Positions 33,185 to 44,861 of a DNA stretch of 64,000 bases are shown here, piece by piece; the stretch's first letter is position 1, and every line of letters starts with the position of its first letter. The position numbers were made by a program, and so were the translations under genes. Where the stretch lies: positions 181,039-245,038 of the forward strand of contig NMRB01000006.1 in assembly GCA_002633025.1 (NCBI GenBank). Direction: 5' to 3'. Source of the stretch: Notospermus geniculatus. Taxonomy: Eukaryota; Nemertea; Pilidiophora; Heteronemertea; Lineidae. Under the pieces are notes generated by a model. It worked only from the letters and a program-made list of their open reading frames with translations. It ran no database searches and was not told the origin of the DNA.

Positions 33185-36100
33185 GCGTTCACAGCACCAC
33201 GTGGCCAACCGTTATAATTCCCTTTTGGTGTGTAATTGGCGCCAGAACCGTCTGTCCACTTGAACGATGAAAATACCTTCGGCTTGTGACTGATAACCAT
33301 ACCGGTCCATGCTCCGGTAGGTTGTGAATTAGAGCCAGTGTTGCGACTAAAATGAAAGAAAGTGATTCATAGATAAATGTTCTGATATGTATGTACATGT
33401 ATACACTGTAACAGCAAAACACCGATAGTAATAACCTGTACATCGATGAGATTCATGCACATGTATATCATTTTGTAGGTCGGAACCTACGGCGTATACA
33501 CGTACATGTACGTGTATAGTTATCAGCACCGCGCGCTAGGATTCGACAGTCTTTTGCGATGTGCATACGGTTCGCAAAAAACCGCTCCACGGAATCGCCT
33601 CATTTTTCACCACTTGCTCTATATAATGTCGGGCCAGGTGTGAAAGAAGGGATACTTCGAACAGATCGATACTGACCGTGTTTTGGATGATTTTGTTCGT
33701 GACCTACCGGTAACTGCCGCGGGGCTCATCAAATTCACCACGGCGGATTTGTCAGCTCTAGTTGTAGATGGTTTCTAGAGGAACTTACGGTGTCATTCTC
33801 CCAATGAATGTCATTTGTGCAGCGTTGTGGATACTGACTAGATGTGCCCCTTGTTGGACACAGTTGGCCTCCGCAGATGGGAAGTTCATTTTTTTGGTGA
33901 TTAATTTATAGCAGCGGTCACTGAACGGCTTCCATCCTTCTCCACCACACCTTTTTGCTGCCAAATAATGTAGATTTTGTATCAGTTAGAGACGATGACA
34001 TTGCATCTTTGACCTGCAGCGAGTTTTAGTACGTCTACGAAATGATATCGATAGCAAGTTAAGTACCCCACTGAAATTGAAATTGAACAAAACGGCCAGT
34101 CTTTGGCCCCAAAGGGTGATTATGAACCATCAACGCTCTCGTCGTAATAGCTAACATCGTATTACCTTCCTCAGAGCGTTTGGAAAAAGTTCAGCATTGG
34201 TATATCGTATTCTGCTTACGTATTTCGCACTGATTCCTGCGGTCTGACCACTTCGTATTGCCCGAACATCCTGTAATAAAACAATGGATCAACTGCAGGA
34301 AGATCTCTTGGCCTTAAGACGACCATAATCAAGAAAAAAAGAAACTACTTTCGGTCATAGGCTGAAACAAAGTCAGTAAGGGTTGAGGTGGCCAGAAGAG
34401 ATATTCAGGATTTAGCGACATCAAGAGCCGAGAAGGTAAGAAACCCCAACTGAGTAGGCCTACATTACAATGGTATAGCCTATGTCTACTGGATCATAAA
34501 AAGTCCCAAAAATCTGACTTCAACGACACAATTTGGGTTCCGCAGCCGTTGACGACGCACCGCTGATCATACCTTTTCAACATGAAATTCGGCCATAAAC
34601 TGGCCCGTCTTGTTCTCCTCGCCGACCACAGGTGGCGCTGACCGGAAAATGGGCCGTCAGGAGTTTGATAAACAAACGTGGCCTCTTACTTACCACCGAA
34701 CGGCATAGCCGTGACTCTTTCACAGATTGAGACATACAAAGCACCAGGAGACATGTCCTCCAGGTTATATGCCCCGTTCCTGTTGACAAACCTCGCGTTC
34801 ACAGCACCACGTGGCCAACCGTTATAATTCCCTTTTGGTGTGTAATTGGCGCCAGAACCGTCTGTCCACTTGAACGATGAAAACACTTTCGGCTTGTGAC
34901 TAATAACCATACCGGTCCATGCTCCGGTAGGTTGTGAATTAGAGCCAGTGTTGCGACTAAAATAAAAAATGGCTTTACATATTTTTGGCGGTACCTACAT
35001 GTACAGTGTGTATAAATGTGAGCACCGCGCGCTCCGCTCACTCGGGTTCGAAAATCTTTCGCGATTGGGACGCAATTAGCAGGAAACCGCTGCACGGAAT
35101 CGCCTGTATTTTCACCACTAACTTTATCTATTGTCTGGCCAGGTCGGAAAGAAGGGATGCTTCGAACCGATTGATTCTGACCATGTTTTGGATGATTTTG
35201 TTCGTGACCTACCGGTAAATGCCGCGGTGCTCATGAAATTCGCCCACGGCGAATTTTTCAGCTCCAGTAAATTGTTTCTAGAGGAACTTACGGTGTCATT
35301 TTTCCAATGAAATTCATCTGTGCATCGTTGTGGATGCTGACTAGATGAGCTCCTTGTTGGACGCAGTTGGCCTCCGCGGATGGGAAGTTCATTTTTTGGG
35401 TGATTAATTTATAGCAGCGGTCATTGAACGGCTTCCATCCTTCTCCACCACAGATCTTTTCTGCAGAATACGGTACCGGTATGTTAAATTCTGTGAGATG
35501 CCGCAATCTTACCGGTCTGCAGTTTATACGATAGTCCGAATTTTAATGAAAAGAATTCCATAATACGTTTGATGTCCGATTCATTCTATCATTACCGGTG
35601 TACCCATTCAAAACAAGTAGCGTCCAAAGTATAACCATTGCTACGTTCAAGATGTTGATGTTCGCACGCTCGTGATCATTTCTTAGGTATTGTGACTTTC
35701 TGTATTACAATATTACATGTACATGTATATAGGATTACAGAATAGCTTACCATTTTTGTTGGGTACTTGGCTTCCTGCAACAGACAAAAGGCCTTACATG
35801 TGACTCGGTTGGAGCGTGCCGAGCTCACCCGGACCGAATGTGTTTTGAATTCAAGCGAGACAGGCACATTTACACTACAAAAATCAACCGGCCAAGCCCA
35901 CCCAGTCAACTGCCATTGCCATTTCATCGATTTGCATGGATCTGACTATTGTGGGCGCATTGATACAGAGGCCTATTTTTTTCGTGCGACTTCAAGTGGG
36001 GGCAGAGGCAAATTTCGCGTATTTCACGTGTGTATTGCGGATCTGTAGGAAAGGCTCAAATATCATCGCCGTTTTATTAGACCGGGAGAAAATGAAATTT

Positions 36101-36309
36101 TACCGGAAAATGGAATCCTAAAATGACGTCAGCAATAAAACGGCCCCAAACACCGAAGCCTTCTAGCCCTAGCGGCGGCTTCGGGAATCAAAATGAACGA
36201 AGTCAGATCACTAGGTCAATTTTTTCCTACCTTGTGCTACAGCAAGGACAAGCATGACAACAAATGTTATGGTATTCCTCATTCTGCAAAGGACGGATTT
36301 GCTCATCAT
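33185..36309 (-). CDS. Second copy of the lectin 5' half, partial
   Basis: Exons 36309-36231 (signal peptide), 35774-35751 (24 nt), 35460-35292, 34956-34694, 34270-34220, 33957-33789 and 33346-33185 (cut by the N). Exon lengths and phases equal those of the complete gene, splice sites are intact, and no stop or frameshift is seen, so it looks like a working allele or paralogue whose 3' half is missing from the assembly. The spacer and linker have a few residue changes, for example Ser for Val-Lys-side positions in the 24-nt exon. Function as for the complete gene. Confidence 0.8.
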
Positions 36310-36649
36310 CAGCACAAAAATAAATGTAACCACAAAAAATCGGCCTGTGTTGTATTTACACAGCATGCTGTGGAGGCAAGGAGAAAACTGCTTGTTTTCG
36401 CCGCATGCCCGAACCCAAACCCAAACCCTAATCCAAAGTAGCCTACATTATGCAAATGACCAAAATTATTCATGAGCAACAACGATCTGATATCACTTCA
36501 ACAGACCTTGTCAAAATTGACGCGGTTGTATTTGAAATGTTCAAGGTAATTTGAATTATTAGGTGGAGAACTTATGTCAGAAGAAGCATTTTTACCACTT
36601 AAAACAAAGGCTAAGGAGACAACTGTAAGACCAATAGAGGAAGTGCAGC

Positions 36650-36785
36650 GACGATTGTGACGTCACTGCCGCGACGAGATGCCGCCATGTTGGACGTCAC
36701 GTCCAACGCATTCGTAGCTTCAAATGACGTCCAACATGGCTGACGTGCGAATTATGACATCAATGATGACGTCACGTGAAGTTCC
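36650..36785. promoter_or_regulatory. CRE-rich promoter region of the lectin gene, copy B
   Basis: Same arrangement as 30660-30800: TGACGTCA at the start, the CCGCCATGTTGG inverted pair, and a final TGACGTCACGTG block. One inner site reads TGACATCA here instead of TGACGTCA. Confidence 0.5.
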
Positions 36786-37659
36786 TCTATAACGTCAGGA
36801 CGAAAACAAAACAAAATTGATGGTAAATTAAATACGCCTTTATCCTGTGCCATATCCAGAGAAATCGGCCGCCGCATAGGAATCATTCAAATCAACCTAC
36901 CTTGTCTCCATCAAATCTTAATACACAGCCGAAATGAAATTTCACGCCAATTCTGATAACTTTTGGGTACAGAATGAAAAATCAACCGCACCCTGCTGTC
37001 TAATTGTTTACTAAATCTGCTCGGTTTCTGTTTCCTCCGAGGTACCAAAATGACATCTGGTACTTTACTTGCCAATGAATCAATATGCAGTCTTGTTCAT
37101 TAATCATGGTCAGGGGTACCACATACATTTGACACAAACAGCAGTGAAACACTTTATCAACAGGCTTCATGTTTCATAAGTAGACATATGGTTGAGTATG
37201 AGTTCGATACGATTTCTCTAGTTCGTCATTCGTGTCCATTGTTGAGTGGCTTTAGTAACGTGATATGCCGTTGTTCCGCATTTTTTAATTAAAAGCGTTT
37301 GTTCGCATACCTAGGCACTCCTACATGTAGGGGCTTGTATTGATTCTGAATTGCCGAGACTAACTTCATTTTGATGTACCGTACCGTGCGCGTTATTTGC
37401 AGGTACATGTACGTGGCCTATTTCGAACACCATTCGCTTTATTCGGGTTCGAGCTTGAAGAGCAAATGAGCCTTCTCGGCTTCCGTAATTCCACATTCAT
37501 ATGAACTGTGGTTCTCAATCTGAAGAGGTCGCCACCATCGTTCCTCGGCTACGACCTCTGAAAACGGCTAAACACAGCACAAGATTCTTATGCTCATCGC
37601 TTTTACAAATTATTTTGATGAAGTAATCATACCCAAATTAATATTTGTTCCCGTATCCT

Positions 37660-37965
37660 TCTACGGAGTAGGAAGCAGTTTTATACTCCTTTGACAAGAG
37701 TAGGAAGCGGTTTTATATTCTCCTTCCACAGGAGAAGAAGCAGTTTCGTATTCTCCTTCCAAAACAGTAGAGGCAGTTTTGTGTTCTCCTTCTACAGGAG
37801 TAGGAAGCAGTTTTATATTCTGTTTGCTCATTTTAGGGACAAGCGTAGAGATTCATTTTATCTCGAGATGAGATCTTTTTTTTTTCTGTGCAGGCATAGG
37901 AAGCAGTTTTGTATTCTTTTCTTTCAAGAGAAGGAAGAAGTTTTATATTCTCCTTCCACGGGAGT
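37660..37965. repeat. Minisatellite upstream of the pseudokinase gene, copy B
   Basis: Same ~36-bp units as in copy A, with more complete copies and without the MITE. A 128-codon plus-strand frame across it is a repeat artefact. Confidence 0.8.
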
Positions 37966-38050
37966 AGCGCTCGCAGCGCCGACCTGTTGGGATAAACTGC
38001 CGGTCGGGTTCCCCATTGCGCCAATGGGGAATGACCTCGCGCCAGTCCAT

Positions 38051-38090
38051 CGCGTGACGTCATCAATTACGCGATGACGCCAGGACGATG
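38051..38090 (+). promoter_or_regulatory. CRE-like palindromic site upstream of the pseudokinase gene, copy B
   Basis: TGACGTCA at 38055-38062 followed by GCGATGACGCC, about 125 bp before the ATG. Confidence 0.45.
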
Positions 38091-38186
38091 GCGTTGCTAA
38101 TCAACGTTGACGTGACAATAGCATACACCAAAATATTATTCGAGATTCACGTTCACAATAGGCTAGGCTAGGCCTACTGCGATAAA

Positions 38187-39434
38187 ATGGGTATGAAAGG
38201 ACTTATGCGTTTCTGCCTGACTATAGTTGCAAGTATCCTGTTTGGACCGATTTATATCTCGCCCAGAGTGGGATCCGAGAAGCACAGAGATGGGAAATTG
38301 AATCTTTCTGACGGGAAAGGCACCCATAGGCCTACTGTGATTGAGAAAGACGAGACCGCTGATGCTAGGGTGCGTGATGAGAATTGCGCCCCAACATCCC
38401 CTGAAGACGATTTAGGATTTTATGATGCAGTTCCAGTCTTGAAGATTTTTGAGACATTTTACCAACTGCCACCACCGAAGATAGTTCCAGTCACGCCTGA
38501 CCTTAAGGCTGATATGCTGCGACGACTGAACGAGATGCGTTTTCCCCGATTCCCAAAATTGACCTGGGAGAACTACTTGATAGATGGAGCCGGGATCTCC
38601 TACGTGAGGTCTTACAACGGCAGCAAGTGCCTGGATCGGGAGTGTGGCAGTGAGACGTATCTGTGCTGGATGAACAGGCCTGTTGTTTTAAGAACTTTCA
38701 GTAATGAGTGTCATAATGTTGTAACCATGTTGAAGGAGCTTGCCCTAACAAGATGCCTGGGCGATATGGACATCGTCCCGCATCTAGTTGGACTTGTTCC
38801 TTTGGAGAAGTCGGACACATTCCTACCGTATGGAGTGGTCACAGAGTACGTCCCCGGTCCGGGGTATGGCGGCTTCGAGAACAGATTGGACAGAATCTTG
38901 TCACATGACGCAGAGGCGCACCGTAAGCCAACCAAGATGGCGGCGCTGCTCTCCAGGAAGGAGTGGACAAAGGTTGTACTAGATTTATGCCTGGCGATGA
39001 GGTCCTTACACAAGAAACGCCTCGTCCAGGGTCGTATCCGTGCAGGCAACATCCAGCTACGGCGAAAAATTGGCGAATGGAGGCCTCTTTTCATCCGATT
39101 CAACGATACAGTCACAACGCAGAAAGCGAGCAGATTTCAGAAAGAAATGGAAGACTTCGGGAGCCTGTTGAGAGAGTTTCACGACGCGTTGGAGTTTGGT
39201 TCGGATAGAATGGCCAATTGGTGCCTAGGGAAATACCACGACCGCCCTAGTATGGAGGACTTGGTCAATTTCTGCAGGAATGCATACTATTCCGCCATCG
39301 ATGGAGAAAAAACGTTCGTTGAGTACACTGGCCAGAAAGTCATCCCGGTCAAGAACTGCATAAACTATGCTAATGAACCAAATCCTGATTGGCTCGAAAT
39401 TGTCCGACGTATGGCTTCTGAATCAACTCAATGA
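38187..39434 (+). CDS. Secretory-pathway kinase-like protein, probable pseudokinase
   Basis: Intronless, 415 residues. The first ATG is used because its position is kept in both copies. Residues 7-24 (MRFCLTIVASILFGPIYI) form a signal anchor or signal peptide; a charged stretch to ~70 and a proline-rich part follow. From ~150 the order of a protein kinase domain can be traced: a VVLR strand (~169), a helix with MLKEL (~183), the hinge VVTEYVPG (~217-224), LHKKRLVQGRIRAGNIQL (~274-291) as catalytic loop, LFIRFND (~301-307) as the DFG region, EMEDFGSLLREF (~320-331) and RPSMEDLV (~353-360). The VAIK lysine, HRD aspartate and DFG aspartate are all replaced; only the loop Asn remains, so catalysis is unlikely. 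An NGS sequon (~144) and cysteines near 148-191 suit a lumenal or extracellular domain. FAM69/DIPK-like or POMK-like kinases are possible relatives; I cannot assign one. Confidence 0.75.
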   Translation: MGMKGLMRFCLTIVASILFGPIYISPRVGSEKHRDGKLNLSDGKGTHRPTVIEKDETADARVRDENCAPTSPEDDLGFYDAVPVLKIFETFYQLPPPKIVPVTPDLKADMLRRLNEMRFPRFPKLTWENYLIDGAGISYVRSYNGSKCLDRECGSETYLCWMNRPVVLRTFSNECHNVVTMLKELALTRCLGDMDIVPHLVGLVPLEKSDTFLPYGVVTEYVPGPGYGGFENRLDRILSHDAEAHRKPTKMAALLSRKEWTKVVLDLCLAMRSLHKKRLVQGRIRAGNIQLRRKIGEWRPLFIRFNDTVTTQKASRFQKEMEDFGSLLREFHDALEFGSDRMANWCLGKYHDRPSMEDLVNFCRNAYYSAIDGEKTFVEYTGQKVIPVKNCINYANEPNPDWLEIVRRMASESTQ

Positions 39435-39946
39435 TGCTTCCATAACTGACTCGGAGATCATTCAGTATCCTGAATAGACTTCCCAAACTTGAAGACTTGT
39501 GTCGTAAAAAGTTTTGCATAGATATTAAAAATCAGAAAACATTTCATCCTCTTGATCTTTATCGTCCGGTTGGACCGATAAGGACTCGAAAAGGGCCGAA
39601 ATCGTACGTGATGAAGGACAGAATGTGTTCGATCCTTACATGGATGTTTGCAAAACACCATCAACTTGCAAATCTTTACAGTTACGTCACTCTTGAAAAC
39701 TTTAATGCATTTCTCCCCAAAAACGTGTGTATGGAGGCTGTCTCTACGACTGGATTGGCCCACCGGGTTTCACCACCACACCAGAAAATCCTTGGAGCTC
39801 TCCATTACCACGTAATAGACGTCCATGCATCTTGTAGGAATGCATAGTTCTCAAAACCAGACTCAAAGTCAAACTCAAACTCAGACTCATCTGGCTATAG
39901 GACCGCCGCGCCTGTAACAAGTAATGTACATTGTACATGTACATCC

Positions 39947-39952
39947 AATAAA
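39947..39952 (+). terminator. Possible polyadenylation signal AATAAA
   Basis: First canonical AATAAA noticed after the pseudokinase stop, 513 bases downstream. Confidence 0.3.
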
Positions 39953-42520
39953 TTTACTATCTTCGTAAACAATACATATAGGCCTACCACATCCACGCCA
40001 TTCATGTCTAAAATTTCTTTTATTTTTGGAATACCGGGGTACCTTACTACGAAGGTAAGGGGAACGAGGCCCAGGGCTGTCAACCCATATGTCACTTAAG
40101 TTCCTTTCCCTAGGGGATAATCAAGGGTATCTATTGCTAGGGCAGGTTCAAACTTGACACGTGACGCCTGAGCTGTTAAACTGTCTTCTTATTTCGTAAT
40201 TACTTCACGCTCCTTTTCTTTTTTTTTGAAATACAATGTGCGAAATAAGTCCCTCAGCAACCAAATCTCTCGAGAAGGCCCTGACAAACAATGCAGGTCG
40301 GTATTGATACCCCTTGGAGATAATTCAGTGCCTGTCTTTTTAGGAACTTCCCAACCATTGTACTACATAACATTACAATTTTTAGTGATAGACCATAATA
40401 GGTAACCCCATGATGCCACTTTTGGCAAGGGACCTGTCGGCTTATCCCCAACGCTCGCGAGCAACCACGCGCCGATGCGGCGGGGGGGGGATATAATATG
40501 GTATAATGAATGACTGGTTAAGGGGACGACGTCGGGCTCGTAAGAATGAAAAAAAAAATCCCTCTCTGTAATTATCTTCCATTTGGTTTCACTTAACCTG
40601 ACTCGTCTTTAATCAAACAGAAAGGCCTGCAAGAAATTATTCCAATTTTCATACCTGATGAGAAGAGAAAAACGTTCCCACGGCAAAAGTGGCGCCCCAT
40701 TTTTCGTTGTGCCCTATTTGGCGTAACTCGCTTGAAGTGGTACCAGTGTTATGTCATACTGAAAATTATCCGTTCTCAGTATTTGAATGCAGTAGAAATA
40801 CACTTAAAAAATGTCCGTCCGTCGCCTTCTTCCTAGCAACAGAGGAAAAATACGTTGAGACACCGGTGGCGCCTTCGTCGCGTGAACTATGGGTTACTAA
40901 GACAATTGATCCATGTCAATTAATTGATCACTTGCTAATTAGAAGATGAAGTATACAGTCAGGAAAATATTCTTAAGCACTTTGTGAATTATGCTTAATA
41001 ACTCGCCCATCGAGCGGTGGGAATTCTATTGACTAATTAGCAGGCTTTCTGTTTATGTAGTTCACTAAAAGAAAAGATGTAACACCAAACTTGGCCGCGT
41101 ATTATCTGCTTCGCGATGTGTGACATATTGAAAGATAATAGCTTCTAAGCTAGGCCATGTTGCTAGGCCAGGAAGTGAGAAGATTAAAAACGGAAGCTCA
41201 AAAGGTACTCATTCCAGTAAAACCAAAATAGGCGTCTACTTTTTTCCTTTGGGCGGAAGACCCTCTTCATTGTCTATACGCCGTCTTGGTTTATAAGATC
41301 TTTCCGTCGCAGGTTGCAGATAAATGGTTAAGGGGTTATTTGACTGCCGGCGTAGACGGATCCACCTAGCGGCAGTAAGACGAACTACAAAAATGCATTA
41401 CAAAATATGTACGTAGTAAATCGGGTCAATTCGCCGACAACGTAGTTAGTCCCTGGGTTGGAGAGTGGCGCGGTGGCGCCGGCTGTCGAGAAAAAGTGGC
41501 AATACCGTGGTCCTTTAAGAGTGATACTGAGATGGGGATACCAGACGCTTGCAAATTAACTAAAATACATCATGAAACAGATAACCGAATTTCTCTTCTT
41601 TTCATGAGCTTTGTTCCTTATACACTAGTTTCCGAATGAGACAGGTGCGACTGCCTGCTAGGTTAGCTCAGAAAAGTCACCGTCACAGGTCATGTGTTTT
41701 GAAAGCGAATTTCGAAGAAAGTGTTGTGCGACCGCCCACGAAATCGTCACCGCGTAATTGGTCCTGAGATACAAAAATAGCATCACCGTTTGTTGCTGCG
41801 ACAGGTTCCGTTGACAATGCCCCACGCGCCGCTTCATCGCGCAGTGAAGTTCATTACGAATGAAGCACGAATCGCAGCATATGTTTGTCCGTACCACGAT
41901 GCTCTTACATCGGCGGTGCCAACACTTGGTCAACGGCCTTTCGCTTGTGTCAAATATCGCGACCCCATGTTGTCCAACCTATTGTGTGCCTCGGCACACC
42001 CCACTGCGTCCCCCGCATCAATTAGACATCGTCCTGCCTCGGAAGCTGACAGAAGCAGCGTCGCAATTAGTCTATAATGATAGTTTTATGAGGTGTGACT
42101 CCGTTATAATTGGTGACCACTCTCGATCTCTTCCGTATCCCTTTCTTGACCGATCATTCGGGCAGTGGGGGACTTGAGATACATTCTATTTTGACCACGT
42201 GCACGCAATGGGTAGACCACCAGTATGCACTGGCATGACTGACCGTCACAGAAAGTCGATGCGAAACGTTTTACGTTTCCAAGCTGCTGACGCAGGTGAG
42301 CTAAGAAAATGAACGATAAATGTAAACGATACAATGACATTACATGGCACTGCAAATGCAAATGTAGGCCTAATGCACAGAAATAGCATTAGTGTTTGTG
42401 TTATCGTAAACGGAACGATTTCTTTAACTCTCTATTATCGTCACAAATGACCAATTCACTTTTTGGGAACTTTTACTGGGAGTACGAGACGCTACGGACA
42501 CGTTCAGGGCCATAAGATAT
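39953..42520. other. Intergenic, nothing recognised
   Basis: A G-run at 40481-40490 and scattered short frames. A frame at 41658-41933 (-) looks vaguely basic and Cys-rich but has no recognisable domain. Confidence 0.4.
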
Positions 42521-42522
42521 TA

Positions 42523-42678
42523 GGGAGGTTTCGAAATCAAACGATAAACGTAAACTTTATGACAACGTTGCTTTTCGTACTACATTGTACTCATTAACCA
42601 GATTTTGTATTACATTTTCGGTACAAAAACCACGTTGTCGTTAACGTTTACGTTGATCGTTTGATTTCGAAACCTCCC
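42523..42678. mobile_element. GGGAGGTTT MITE, copy 1 (156 bp)
   Basis: Ends GGGAGGTTTCGAAATCAAAC in inverted orientation on both sides, flanked by TA (42521-42522 and 42679-42680). The interior carries CGATAAACGTAAAC and a GACAACGTTG block. TA target and short length suggest a Tc1/mariner-mobilised MITE. Confidence 0.85.
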
Positions 42679-42680
42679 TA

Positions 42681-44640
42681 CGTTTGGGTGAAGGCAGATT
42701 TATGCATGGCTTGTGTGGGGTTAGCATCCACTATAAGAGACAATCGGGGATGTCTCCAAGGCAAAAAAGATCCACTGGACTGCTCATTCTTACGAAAAAC
42801 TGGCCAGCAGTCGTCACGATTGAAACCGACTTTGATGGTCATGTACCGCTTTATTTGACAAGCTGACAGGTTTATGTTACATGTACGTCAAACATGCAAA
42901 CACGTTACCAAATAACAGTTTCATTGTGTATGATCAGATGATGTCATTTTGAATAGTGAAGATTGTTTGATGTGTCAACTCGAGGCGCATCTTTTAACTT
43001 ACAACTTCTCCGTGTCACACTCCTTCAGCGACAACGCTACCAGAGCCTACTCGGGCGTTTGAAGTCCGACCAAAAACGCTTAAACAAGACGATCAAGTAC
43101 GACCCCCTCAGATCAGGGATCAAACCTAGCACCAAACATACTCCCCCTCTCCTTTGGGGATCTTTCATTCACGCCATCCCCACCGTGAATGATCAGTCAG
43201 AATACCTCCTGTGTAGTGGAAAAACAATGCGTGGCGACAAACCTTTTTCTTTGTCAATAATGAGCGATTTCCTGGATCAAAGAAAGATCGGTGTAGTTAC
43301 ACGGAGGTTAATTAATGGTAGGAGACAATACTGTGGTTTTGTCTCCGATGTTCATTTAGTTTTAACGATCTACCACTACGATTTTATGTCACATAAGATG
43401 AGGGTACCGTAACGTTTACTAAGGAAGCCGATTTCATCATTTAATTTACTAGGTAGTTCAGAATCTCTCAACAAAATTCGAACCCACGACCTGTCGCCCA
43501 TGGGTCGTTGATTCGAAACATTGGCACATGCAGAAAAAAATAGGCGCTCAGACGTATTTTGCACAGCTTTATTTGGGTCGTAGCTGGATTGGCTGATACC
43601 AAAAATATCTCTTATCTTTTTTTGCTGATACCAAATATCACTGCGCTCCGTATTTGCATAGGCTTACTTCATCGAGATTGGCAAAGAATGCGTGATTCAT
43701 TTCTTGTTCAAAATTTAATTTTGTAGGCCACCCTACGAAGCTGAACATGACGAAAATGAAGAGAATGAGTGACATATCACACTGTCCATCTATAACATGT
43801 CCAGGCTACAATTCACGTGATATCGCCAACAATGATTTCTGATGTACGCCTGTTGCATATCGACTGAAATTATTATGCGTCTACCAAGTGTCACAGGCGG
43901 CAATATCAATATTAAACAGCCAATCAAATCGCAAACGTCTGCGCCATGCGGAGAGCGACCCGCCAATCAGCATGCGGCGTGGCACCATACGCGTGACAGT
44001 CACTGATCCCAAACTTATTTACCATGCACGAGGATTAATTAATAGAAAAATATTAAATAGATTTTGAATGATTCACGATTGAAAAAATTAAAAATGGGCT
44101 ACGAATTTTCATTTTGCAAGGCTCAAGTGATAGTCTGCAGTGTCTGTGTACACTGGGGTAGTCATAAATTGTTTCGTTCAGCAACCTGTTGCCCGGAGAA
44201 CCGCACGCTCCAGTGAGCATGAAAATGACAACTTCTGTCCACGGTTCAGTTCACCAACGTTGAACTTCACCCAACTTGTTTGTGTGGGGCACGCGTCTCA
44301 AAAACAACCCGCGTGCGATTTCAACATCTCATTGAAAATAAGTTACAATTTAACGCCAACATAAAATATTTGTTTCCGACTGGAGGAAGAATATAGGATT
44401 TTGTTTTGCAGGATTCGACTCCGTTTTGCAGTCACCCCGGGTCTGCACGCATCAAGGGATCCTAACCAGGCGTCACGAGGGTTATTATTTCGGCTAGCGA
44501 GTCTGAATGGGAATCGATATCCAAGCTGGTGGCTGACGTCCATCCGCCTCGGGTTGGATTCAAAATTTACGACTCCTTAGCTCATTAGCATAACAAGAGA
44601 TTACAATAACAATACAGGCATCAGTCATTCGCGTGGACTG
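42681..44640. other. Intergenic upstream of the bHLH gene
   Basis: A 149-codon frame at 42963-43412 has no domain. A decayed ACCAAAAATAT hairpin lies near 43600-43640. The minus strand near 43470-43490 has a GGTTCGAAT word that could be a SINE B-box remnant. Confidence 0.4.
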
Positions 44641-44643
44641 GGG

Positions 44644-44651
44644 TATAAATA
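44644..44651 (+). promoter_or_regulatory. TATA box of the bHLH gene
   Basis: TATAAATA preceded by GGGG, about 218 bases before the ATG. Transcription would start near 44674. A CAGCTG E-box lies at 44827-44832 in the predicted 5' leader. Confidence 0.65.
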
Positions 44652-44861
44652 CCTACGAAATCACTCAAAACTACATTAACCAATATCGGGACCAGATGCA
44701 AATTCGTCCCATTGATTCCTTGGTTTATTAATTCTGCCGAGATCTGTGCGTTGATACATAAGGAAAACTGTTTAGTTTATGTGCCCTGGCCAGAGATAAC
44801 GTATCGTACTTCATCTGTGGATGTAACAGCTGAGAGCCTGACTGATACGGTTCTAGTCATC

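Larger units (their letters stand above)
33185..38873. repeat. Long repeat, copy B
   Basis: About 5.7 kb matching 27115-33183. It starts inside the lectin CTLD2 exon and runs past the lectin promoter into the pseudokinase gene, which here continues to its stop. Confidence 0.85.

Noticed and set aside
32501-33217. Pseudokinase frame continuing past the N to a stop at 33217
   Set aside because: The last codons are antisense lectin exon across an assembly join, not a real C-terminus.
37691-38077. 128-codon frame upstream of the pseudokinase
   Set aside because: Repeat translation of the minisatellite; not kept as an open frame in copy A.
41658-42177. Basic frames on both strands that hint at a transposase
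   Set aside because: I could find no DDE/D spacing, helix-turn-helix motif or flanking inverted repeats.
42963-43412. 149-codon plus-strand frame
   Set aside because: No domain or conserved motif and no promoter or splice context.
44712-44861. Upstream extension of the bHLH frame
   Set aside because: It starts at TTG with no in-frame ATG; the first ATG (44862) has a good context.
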